Shown one piece after another: positions 48,640 to 58,365 of a DNA stretch of 64,000 nucleotides (within the stretch, counting starts at the first letter, position 1; every line of letters starts with the position of its first letter). Origin of the DNA: Lunularia cruciata. Taxonomy: Eukaryota; Streptophyta; Marchantiopsida; Lunulariales; Lunulariaceae. Both the position numbers and the translations under genes were made by a program. The stretch lies in NCBI GenBank assembly GCA_948567375.1, contig OX419761.1:20710501-20774500 (forward strand), given 5' to 3'. The notes under the pieces were generated by a model. The model searched no databases. It was not told the origin of the DNA and worked only from the letters and a program-made list of their open reading frames with translations.

Positions 48640-51420
48640 TTAGGGTTATTTGAGATTAGTTTTCCATGTCTAACTCTATTCCATAAATTACCTCGCACAC
48701 TCCATTGATGAGGTTAGACAAGTTTTTTACCTACCATTTGATCGTTTGGCATGTGATCCCTTGGATGAGTTAGCATGGTTCCGATTCCTCTTACTCCCTT
48801 AATGATGTCTTCGTTATGCTAGAGGGGGACATACGAGACATAAAGAGGAGGTGGTAGATTTTGTTGATTCCGAGAAGGGGATTGGGCGGCCCTTTAGGAG
48901 GAGTCTATTAGGGTTATATGTTTTAGGAGAGAAGGTTTGCCATTGGATACCACCAAGTCCACTCGATTACGACGGTGTAGGACATTGGGCCAAGTAGGAG
49001 AGTTTAGTAGAGTAGCACGAGCGCTACACCCTTTGTCTATGGCTAGTCCTATTGCTATCTCTTCCCTATGCTCACTACATTCTGTGGCAATAGAGGGACT
49101 ACCATTGGAGGACTTAGATTATCAACTTGAGCAACCTTTATGTCTTGATAGGTCATGTTTTGCACAAGCATTGGGCACTACCCCTTGCTTTTTTGTTCAA
49201 GAGGCTTGTCAAGGATGGTTTATGAGCACCTTAGAGATTGCTTTTAGGCAGATGATCCTTCTAGTGGTTTTACCGAGTTGTTTTAGGTGGCTACAACATT
49301 AGCGAGAGGAGATATTTCTATGTTTGTTAGTTGGGTGTTAAGTGCTAACCAACTTCTGGCGATGGAGAAGGACATGTGGGGCATTAAACCGATTGCTATT
49401 AGAGATATCCTTTTTTGTTTGGTCATTCATAGCATTGTCCTTCAGCATTGTTGTCACCTTTGATAACACCTTAGTCTACATCAGTTTGGAATAGCTACAC
49501 TTGGAGGATGTGAGGCTATATCTCTAGGTATTAGGGCACTCCTAGATATCCATCAAGAGTGGGTCATCCTATAGGTGGATGTTGAGAACACTTTTAATAG
49601 CATCTCACCCTAATAGCATCATCATCCATCTTTATAAAACTTAGGGAGGCTGGTGGATCCTTGGCGAGTCTTCTTCCTTTTGTGTGGTCTTTTTATGGCT
49701 CTCTTGCTTCCCTTTACTACTAGCATGGATGTTCACAAGGAGTCATCATCTTGGAATGAAATGTTGGTACACGTCAAGAAGATCCTTTAGGGGGACCTTT
49801 TTTTTACCATGGCTCACTTTAGAGCTCTCCTATCTACTACTTTGGCCATGTCAGGTTGTGTATTTCCCTCCTTGGTAGATGATACATACATCATGGTTCC
49901 TATAGATCAGATTAGGCAGGCCTTTGACCACTTGACTATTGAATTATATCTAGTAGGCTTGAGAGTCAAGGTGTCAAAGTGTAGGGCATGGTCCCTTTTT
50001 GGTATCCCTCTACACCTTGAGCTTCTAGAGGAGTGTATCACATCTACAGATGGACTACATGTTCTTGGAATGCCAATAGGATCTAAGGATTTGGTCACAC
50101 GCTTCTTAGACGCTGCCCTCGCAGAGGATGTTCTCCATGTGGATGACCTTTTGTTACTAGGAGATCTGTAGGTGGCATTTGGTATACTCTCCTCTAGTAT
50201 TTCTTGTTGACCAACTCACCTCATCCATATAATTCCTCCCTCCTTGTCTTTCCTATCATATTTGAGAGCCTTTGATAAGAGGATTATGGGAGTCTTTGGT
50301 ATTATTATTAGACCAAGGACATTTGAGTGTATGACAAGGAATTTGGCACATAGACAAATGGCTTTTCCAATCTTGTGTGGAAGGGTTGGCTTGTTGTCTA
50401 TGGATGAGATGACACCTATAGCATTTTTGTGCTCTCTTGGCACCTCTACTTTCCTCTCATTTTGTGGTTGATGATAGGCCGATTTGGAGACTTATGTGAT
50501 AGAGGTAGAAGAGAGATCCTTTTCTCTCCAGATGTTATTTCAATAGACAAGAGATAGTCTATCCCCACAAGCATGAGAAGAATTTCCATCTTTTGCTTCA
50601 CTATCATCAAATTGGACTAGAGGTTTATAGTCTTCCTTGATGGAGCGACAATATGAGCATACGCTACATTCTCTCTTTGTTGACTCATCCATTCCTCATG
50701 CTACTAGAGCACATCTTTGCTCTTGCTATGACAAGGGTGCAAGCTCTTGGATCCTAGCTTGACCATGCATTAGGGCATTCCAACTTGCACCAGCTACTTT
50801 CTCTATAGCGATGAGGTTTTGTCTAGGTTGGTCCACCCATCTATATCTTCATTATTCACTTGTGAGTGTGGTTCTATACTAGATGTAGTAGTAGTCCATA
50901 TGACATGGAGTCCTTTTGGGGACAAAGGATAGATACCCATGATGCTATTAGACATAGTGTTTGTTATGGCACAAGAGAATGGATACTTGGCTTGGAGGGA
51001 GCGATTGTATGCTTTGTAGATGACAAGTGTTAGAGCAGACTTATACTTGGTCCAAATGATTAGGTGATAGTAGTGGATGTTGTGGTTATGGATCCTACTC
51101 AAGATAAAATTTTGGAGGGAGTGATTACCCACCCCCTTGGATGGGCGGCAAGTGGAGCAATAGGTTGCAAGGTCTCCAAGTATAGGTGCATGCAACAAGG
51201 TGACCTCTTTGTTCCTCTAGCCTTGGAGTTATATGGAGCTATGGACACGGTTTTTGAAACATTTGTCAAGGAGTGCATGAGAGCTTATTATGTTAGGCAC
51301 CAGGGGGTACCACTCTCACTCTCATACTTTATAGCGTATTTTAGATAGTGTGTCCATTGCTCTTAAGAGGTGTAATACCAATAGCTAGACACATGATCTA
51401 GAGATGAAATTTGGTTTGGT
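48640..51420 (+). mobile_element. Decayed non-LTR type reverse transcriptase element
   Basis: A single ancestral coding region is traceable across frames. Pieces: GEFSRVARALHPLSMASPIA (near 49000), an RT part resembling GGIRPIAIGDVL (seen as WGIKPIAIRDIL near 49380), a C.FG.STLGG-like segment with VDVENTFNSIS (49580), MAHFRALLSTTLAMSGCVFP then SLVDDTYIM (49810-49890) matching the F.S.ADDT catalytic box, VGLRVKVSKCRAWS (49950), FGIIIRPRTFE (50295) and a C-terminal region GDLFVPLALELYGAMDTVFE near 51205. Stops and frame changes are scattered throughout. I know this architecture as an RT family common in bryophytes, lycophytes and ferns; that attribution is from memory. A second fragment is at 23640-24175. 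Confidence 0.75.
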
Positions 51421-51448
51421 AAAATCTGGGAGTATGTTATACATGATG

Positions 51449-51704
51449 CAAATGCAACTTGCCTAGAAAAAATATTTGGCGATTGTCATATAACAAAACC
51501 AAATCTCCTTCACGTACAGCCATAGGCTTGATTCGCTTATTGTGCCTGACTTTCCTCTGTGCTTGTACTTCTTTTGTGGTTTGCATTGCATCGTCTCTTT
51601 TCTCTTCTAACCACATCAGTTGATGAATCCAAAGATCCTGACTTTCTTCTTCCGACAAGCGTTCTTTGCAAAGAATCCGATATGTGGGTACTTCAAATTC
51701 AACT
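51449..51704 (-). pseudogene. Integrase C-terminal part of element E
   Basis: Reads PVEFEVPTYRILCKERL, then HQLMWLEEKRDDAMQ, RHNKRIKPMAVREGDLVLLY and DNRQ, the usual integrase tail with the GDLVLLYDNR strand. It joins in frame with 55483 once the solo LTR and one TSD are ignored. The final KLHLHH runs into unrelated sequence. Confidence 0.88.
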
Positions 51705-52260
51705 GGTAGTGTGGTGCCCACATTTTTTGTTTTTTTCAGAATAAAGGAGAAGAAGTGCATAGAGAAGTCGGATTGCACCTATATGGCCAAAGAAGGCAAA
51801 GAAAAGAGTCTTCGGGTTGAAACCCGAAGTAAAGTGAATTTGGGTCATAAGGCAAAGTACTCGGAAATGCCCTGTCAGCATACAATACGAAGTAAATTGT
51901 CTTTGGATTGGGGGGAGCTCAACCCGAGGCAAAGACAGTCTAACAACCTTTCGTCGGGGCAAGAAATTCAAGAAGAGGCTGTTTCAAAACTGGCGGCTCA
52001 TACTCACAAAGGTTGATTGACAGTGACAGGTGCATGCCGGAGGTATGATTTCTCGGTAGAAACTCAAAGTGACAAAAGACGAAGAAGCACAACTCTATAA
52101 AAATTGAAACTGCAACGACAAAATGTAGAGCAATTTTTCTTCGCCGTTGAGGAGTCGTCTTGCAGGTGATCAGGGAAAGGGAAATAGAGTTGGGCTCGGG
52201 TTAGTGCGTAAGGAAGAAGTCACGAGAGTGAAATTGAGAGAAAGTGAGAAAGCAGAAGAG

Positions 52261-54696
52261 ATGGGAGGAGGGAAGAAGAACTCCAAATTTGCAGTGAGAA
52301 ATCATGCAATTCGGAGATTAGATGTAGTAGCAAGGATCGAAGTCTTGAGCCGACTTTGGATCACCTTTCTGGCATGGAACTGGAACGTAAGTTTTCTAGG
52401 ATTCATGACAGAGATCATCGAGAGTAAGTGTCTCGATGGACCCAAGGAGGAAGGGAAGAGAGGAAATCCGGCTCGCTGGATAGAGTCGGATTGGAGACTC
52501 GTACTCAGGAAGGAGGCGGGCTCGGAGCAGAGAGCCACATTCTTGGGAAAAGGAGAGATAGCCCAAGAAACTCAAGAGGTGAGAGATGCCTTCTTGTCGA
52601 AGAGAACAAAGAATGGGTACAAGGTAGAAAGTTACAAAGACCCTGTCAAGAGAGGAATTGTGAGTGCTTTGATGGCAATCCTGAAGCCGGAGAGAACAAC
52701 ATATGTGATGAAACACCAAGCGGTGTTCTTTCACAAATTGTTTGCAGGAGAACCAATTAATTGGGCGAGGTGTTTTCACGGGAGAACGAGGTAGATGGTG
52801 TGGAATCTGCGGGATAAGTCACCTCCACATTACATTGTGCCATTTGCAGCGCACTTCTACCTCGGGCTCAATTTGCTGGACTCAGCGGAGCGGAATCGGA
52901 TGGTGTCGCACTTCCATCCTCATGTGCAAAAGGAGGTCGATGTTGAGGAGCAGCAATACATTCTCCAAATCCGGAGCACGGACGACTACTACGTGAAGAC
53001 AGGGAAAAAATTGGAGGTCGTAGTGAGTACCCCGACGAAGAAGAGGACTCGGCAAGCAGAAGCCGAAGAAAACAAGAAACCTCGGAAGATGCAAAGAAGT
53101 AACCTGAGGCAAGGAATGGTGGTAATTGAGTCAGAAGATGAAGACTTAGAAGGCGAGGCCGAGCTCAAGACGGAGGACTCGGAGCATGAGGAGGAACCTG
53201 AGCTGACATTGCAGAGCAGAGATACAAGCAGTGATAGTGAGGACGGTGGAGAGATGACCTCGGTGCCAGTGGCTGAAGAATACGAAGAAGAAGTGCAAGC
53301 CGAAGTAGAAGCCAAAGACAATACAGCGCTGGAAGACAAAGTACCGGTGCCAGAGGAGAAGAAGATCGCAGTGCAGTGAGGAGTTCGCTTGCAACGTAAG
53401 GAAAAGTGTGAGGCGGGACCGAGTCGAGTGAAGGTAGAGGTAGAAGAAAGCTCGGGCAGTGAGGCATCAATCCCGATACAAAGACTCCAGAGAAGAAAGC
53501 GAGTATCAGGAGAACACGAGGAGAAAAGAGAGACCACTCCACGGGAGGAAGAAGTTGCCAATGATGGAGTGGAGTACCTGCGAGAAGTAGTGTGCCCGCT
53601 GTTGGGGAAGATGGAGCAGAAGAAGAAGGAGATGCAGTCAACTTGTCCCGAGGTAAAGACGGTATTGCAGGTGGTAGCAAGATTAGAAGAAGAGAACTCG
53701 GAGTTGAAGAGGAGTGTAACCCAAGGTGAGGAGGAGAGAGAAGTACTGCAAGCGGAGGCAGTAGAGAGAAGTCAGGTAATTGAAGACCTGAAGAGGGAAG
53801 TGAGCTATCAAGAGGATCTTGCGAGGAAGAGTGATATCGCAAGAGAGAGACAGGTAGCTGAATACGAAATCTTGAAGCAGCAATTTGCTAATTCAAGGGT
53901 AGAGCTTATTCATGCTATGGCAAGGGTAGCAGCGAAGGATCAAGAGCTCGATAGAGTGATGGAGAGTATAGAGGAGAAGAAGCAACTCTGGCAACGAGAG
54001 TTGGCTGCAAGATATAGAGAAGAAGAGAGATTACGAGAGTTACTTTGTAATCAGGAAGAGAAGGTTGTCCAGAAAGAGAAGGAGAAGGAGTCGGTGAAAG
54101 CCAAATTCAAGGAAGAATTGGCGATGTATAGAGAGGAATGGCTTGCAGATCGGGAATGAGAAAGGAAGACAAGATTGGAGCCATTGCATGAGATAGTCCT
54201 CAGGGTAAACGTGATGTTAAGTACAGAGGCCAGCATTCGAATTAAAGAAGCACGACTACACGAGTTGAAGTTGTTGGTGCAGGAGATGAGGCAAAGACAA
54301 GCGAAAGACATTGAGATGAACGCCTTGTTAATAAAATTAAGAGCTTGTGTAGATAGAAAGGTTTTGGAGGTAGAGGATAACATTTCCATTAGATTAGACT
54401 TAGTGAAAGTAGAGCTAGAAAAACTTCGGAGGGATATTAAAGCAAAACCTGAAGTAGATAACATAGGAGTGCAAATGTCTTTGGAGTTGCCATCAGAGAC
54501 ATTAGAGAAGAGTGGTTCAGGAGATAAGGAGTTAGAAAGATTACCCACTAGTGAAATTTCAGATCAGGAAAGAGAATTGCTGGATCTGGTAGAGGAAGTA
54601 GGAGATCTGAAACCTGAGGAAAATGTAGTAGGAAGTAAGATTACTTCGGGTTCGTGTTTGAAAGCTGAGGAAGAAGTAGACATCAGATCGGAGTAG
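52261..54696 (+). pseudogene. LTR-embedded ORF: globular N-terminus, acidic middle, long coiled coil
   Basis: One frame of 811 codons from ATG 52261 (the same frame is open from 52147) to TAG at 54694-54696, interrupted only by stops at 52792, 53377 and 54157. Roughly residues 1-260 are a globular region including ALMAILKPERTTYVMKHQAV, FFHKLFAGEPINWARCFHGR and PFAAHFYLGLNLLDSAERNR. About residues 280-375 are acidic and Glu/Ser-rich, and about 440-700 form a charged coiled coil (heptad-like LEEENSELKR, EEKVVQKEKEKE). Function unknown. The first part loosely recalls a domain of angiosperm Athila-type transposon proteins; that is an inference without search. The homologous copy at 61967-63993 has CAA, AGA and CAA at the three stop positions. 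Confidence 0.85.
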
Positions 54697-55475
54697 TAAC
54701 CGATTTGAGATTTGAAGGGGCAGATATGAAGAGGTGCATTGTCATTTCGGATCTGTAGGTTAGAACAGTTGTTGTAGAAATGGTATAGTTGTTAGAACTA
54801 TCGATTTGTTCACTACTTAAGAGTGGCATTCATAGTCAAATGTTGTTCAATGCTCATAATTTTTGAGAATAGATAAAGCAAATGTTGTGAAGCAGTGCTC
54901 GTCCCTTGAGCTTGATTCCGAGTATCAACTTTGTGATTGTGTTTGTGAATGTTTGGAGAAATTCAAAGTGCAAGTCAGAGTGTTTGTTGGATGTTGGATT
55001 CCACAGCCTTGATCTTCATTTTGTGTGTTTGATCCTGAGTGAAGTGCAATCGGAGCAATGCCTTGACAGATCTGAGAGGAATTGTAGTGTTGGTAGTATT
55101 CTGCATTTGTGAGTGCAGTGCGAAGTTGATGTGAAGCAATTTCAATCGAGGAAGTTGTGCCTTTAGTGGAGGGGTAGAACACAATTCTGAGACGAAGTCA
55201 TTTTGCAGTGAAGTGCCGTTTTTGGGAGAGCCTGAATCATCACAATCAAGATTGTTTGGAAAGATTTGATGGAGTTGTGATTAAGGAGTGTGAATTTGTG
55301 ACAAGCTGCGAGTCAGTGCTTGTTACTCTCTTCTGGGTATGGTTTCTACCTGAGAGACTAAAGAAGAACTGAAATTGTTACTTTGCTTTGTATTTGACCA
55401 ATTCTGACTTGTATCTCTGTGGGAACAAACTTTACTTACCCGATTGCCGCAAAAGTGATATTTGCCGGGTTGTCA
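54697..55475 (+). other. Non-coding 3' part of the solo LTR
   Basis: About 780 bp between the ORF stop and the LTR end, matching 61175-61960 in reverse orientation. It probably holds the LTR promoter, transcription start and polyadenylation region, but no TATA box could be chosen with confidence. Confidence 0.5.
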
Positions 55476-55482
55476 AAGGTAG

Positions 55483-58365
55483 TATGGGATGCAAGCCATA
55501 TGTCAAGAAGTATGGAGTTTGTTTGGTTGTAATCTTTTCTATCGTTTGATATGCCCACAACGCGGCTGGTAATTTTGTATCCCAGTCATCGACATAATTG
55601 ATAGTCACTTTATTCAAAATTTTGCAAAGTAACCCATTTGCTTTTTCCATTAAGCCATTTGCTTTTGGGTTATAAGGAGTCGTCTTCCGATGTTTAATTT
55701 GAAAGTACTTGGTTAAGGCCTCCATTGCAGAGTTCAAAAAATGTGTTCCTTGGTCACTGACCAATTCCAGAGGACACCCATATTGGGAGATGATGTTTCA
55801 AAAGAAAAATTCCGCCATGGTTTCAGCATCATCTCTGCGAGTTGCTTCAGCTTTGACCATCTTGGTAGCATAGTCAGTGCAAACCAAAATGTATTGCTTT
55901 CTTGTGACTCGGGTCACTGGTTGAATGGGACCCACAAAATCAATCCCCCATTTCTCAAATGGGGCCAAAGGCAAAATTGGTCTCAAAGGCCATTGAGAAG
56001 TAGCCGTCGGCTTCCCCGTTCTCTGACAAGCATCACAACTTCAGATATAAGCATGCACGTCTTTGTACATTGTAGGCCACCAATACCCTACCAAAATAAT
56101 TTTCTTTATAGTATTCTTTAGAGCATAGTGTCCTCCCGATGCTTCGGAGTGTAAAGATTCAATCACTCCTCCTACTTTGTATGACTCCAAGCATCGCCAA
56201 AGTATTTCGTCTTCGCCCATCTTAAATAAAATGCTGTGTTTGAGCTGGTATGGCCCCATTTTCCTGAGAAAGACTGCCCTCTGCCCCGGGTCCATCCCTT
56301 CAGGACAATGGAGAGTATGCAGATAGTGATATTCAGCTACATACCTTGTACTTTGCATTGCTGATAATTGATACAACTCTTTGTCAGGGAACTGATCGTC
56401 AATTTCCCACTCTTGGTCTTGAGTTTCTAACCTGGATAGGAAGTCCGCATTCAAATGCAAAGCTCCCTTCCTTACTTGTACAGTATACGTGAATTCTTGT
56501 AACAACAAGATCCATCTGGCAATTTGCCCAGATAAATCTGCCTTCTTGACCAAATATGGCAATGCGTAATGGTCAACATAGAAGACAAACTTGTATCCCA
56601 ACAGATAGTGGCAAAATTTCTTGCAGGCATACACCATTCTGAGTGCTTCTCTTTCAGTTGTTGAATAGTTCTTTTCAGAAACTGAAAGTTGGCGACTGGC
56701 ATAATACACCGGGTAGTCCTTCTTCTTTTCGTCCTGCTGACTTAAGACAACTCCGATGGCCATGGACAAAGTGTCCACATGTACATGAAAAGGGACGTCT
56801 CAATTTGGAGCCCTCATAACTGGTGCTTTAACCAGCTTCTTCTTCAACACCTGGCAAGCTTCTTCTTGATTTGCTTCCTACAGATAGTCTTCGGATTTCT
56901 TCAAAAGCTTGGTAAGTGGTGCAGCAAGCATTGCATAATTTGACACAAAGCGTCTGTAGTATCCAACATGTCCCAAGAAGGCTCTCAGCTCCCAAAGGTT
57001 CTTTGGTGATTCCAAAGCTGTGATTATCTTAACCTTCTTGATATCAACTTCAATACCTCGGCTTGACACCCGATGCCCCAGAAGAATTCCCTCGAAGAAG
57101 CATTTCTCTGAGTGTAATGACAAGCCGGAAAAATGAGACCTTTCAAACGTTTGGCGAAGGTAATCTAAATGTACATCTCTTTGCTCAAACACACAAAAAT
57201 CATCAATGAAAACTTCCACAAATTTTTGCAGGGAATCTTTGAAGATTGAATTCATCATCCGCTGGAAAGTAGCGAGAGCATTACACAACCCAAAGGGCAT
57301 TTGATTGTAAGCAAAGGTGCCCCAATCGGTTGTGAAGGTGGTTTTATCCTTGTCCTCTTCTTGAATGAATACTTGATTGTACCTTGAAAATCCATGGAGA
57401 AAGCTATAACAAGGATGACCCGCTACTTGATCCAAAATTGTATCGGTAAAAGGCAAGGGATGATGATCTTTCCTTGTGACTGCGTTCAACTTCCGGAAGT
57501 CTTGGCACACTCGGATCTTCCTTGTTTTCTTCTTTGGGACAATGACAATGGGGGAAACCCATTCACTGCTTAAGATAGGGAAGATGATTCCGGCCCCTAA
57601 GTACTTATCGATTTCATCTTTTACCAAAAGTGAGTACTTCGGGTTCAGGCGGTATTGTCGCTGCCAAACCGGAACTGCACCTTCAACCAAATCAATCCGG
57701 TGTTCTCCAAATTCTTGTGGAATACCCGGCATTTGATCAATATACCAAGAAAATACATCCTAGAATTCTATGAATAGGGCAGTGTATCCTGCCAACTCCT
57801 CCGAAGTGATTGTCTTCAAAATTTTTAGAATTTTTCCTTCCGTTAATAAAACATCTTGACATTCATCAGGGTTGATGACTCATTCAACGTGGCTTACTCG
57901 GCTTAACCCGAGGGGAGCTACCATCAAACCCCCTTCCTCCAAGTCAGGTTCACCCGAGGCAAGGTCATATGGATCTTCATCTTTGACATCCACCTCGTAG
58001 CATTCCAAATAGTTAACTTGGACTTTGTCTTCAGATTTGTCCTCCTCTTCCGACAAACTTGTTTCTCCAAGGTGGGGAACTTTTGTCCAACTCACAGTCA
58101 CCAGCTTCTGATCTTTGGATGAAATGTCCTTGAATTTTAACTTCTGCTGATGCTAATCCACCACAACTTGGACACTGTACAACTAGGGTCTTCCGATCAA
58201 TACAGGGTAACTAGTCTTTGTCACAGGTCGCGACACGATGTAGTTCAACTTGAAGGGAACCCCTCCAATGATCATGGTTATGTTTGACAGCATGCCCAAA
58301 GGCCGTCTCCTAGTTTGGTCTGCAAACTTCAACACTCGGGGTGTTGAAGTTTGCAGACGACTCAA
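55483..58365 (-). pseudogene. pol of element E: protease end, RT, RNase H, integrase
   Basis: Open stretches: 58365-58183 (protease end, VLKFADQTRRRPLGML), 58101-57880 (acidic linker), 57732-56878 (RT: PKKKTRKIRVCQDFRKLNAV, MPFGLCNALATFQRMM, FIDDFCVF), 56778-56041 (RNase H: HVDTLSMAIGVVLSQ; ASRQLSVSEKNYSTTEREAL; then the integrase H..H region with GGHYALKNT), and 55986-55483 (integrase: GIDFVGPI, first D; SDQGTHFLN, second D; NGLMEKANG, E). Single stops separate these pieces. The catalytic residues visible are retained, so inactivation was fairly late. Confidence 0.9.
58318..58358. repeat. Perfect 18-bp inverted repeat at the protease frame break
   Basis: GTCTGCAAACTTCAACAC (58318-58335) and its exact complement (58341-58358) flank TCGGG. 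The gag-protease ORF ends at 58362 and the next frame opens at 58365, so the hairpin coincides with the frame change. Confidence 0.93.

Larger units (their letters stand above)
45527..48640. other. Intergenic region downstream of RPS18
   Basis: Contains the RPS18 3' UTR, then about 3 kb without a supported gene. The small ORFs have no recognisable products. Two diverged duplications are present (47519-47640 with 48247-48405, and 48455-48575). Confidence 0.5.
51710..55475 (+). mobile_element. Solo LTR (3.77 kb) of the element E family, inserted in E integrase
   Basis: Starts TGTGGTGCCCACATTTTTTG and ends CCGGGTTGTCA, flanked by target repeats GGTAG (51705-51709 and 55478-55482; two extra A bases precede the right one). 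Removing it restores E integrase reading across the junction. Its sequence matches the LTR next to the PBS of E (61175-64000) in opposite orientation. Nothing of an internal region is present, so LTR-LTR recombination is inferred. An ORF occupies about 65% of its length. Confidence 0.88.

Noticed and set aside
52989-53842. Long minus-strand Ser/Leu-rich ORFs opposite the LTR ORF
   Set aside because: They mirror the Glu/Lys-rich sense codons and are not conserved as proteins between the two LTR copies.
52261-54696. Coiled-coil ORF as a cellular gene captured between elements
   Set aside because: It recurs at the same position in a second LTR directly before a PBS, and the whole unit has LTR ends and a target duplication.
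52261-54696. Coiled-coil ORF as an envelope gene
   Set aside because: No signal peptide or membrane segment is visible, and it is in the LTR rather than between pol and the LTR.
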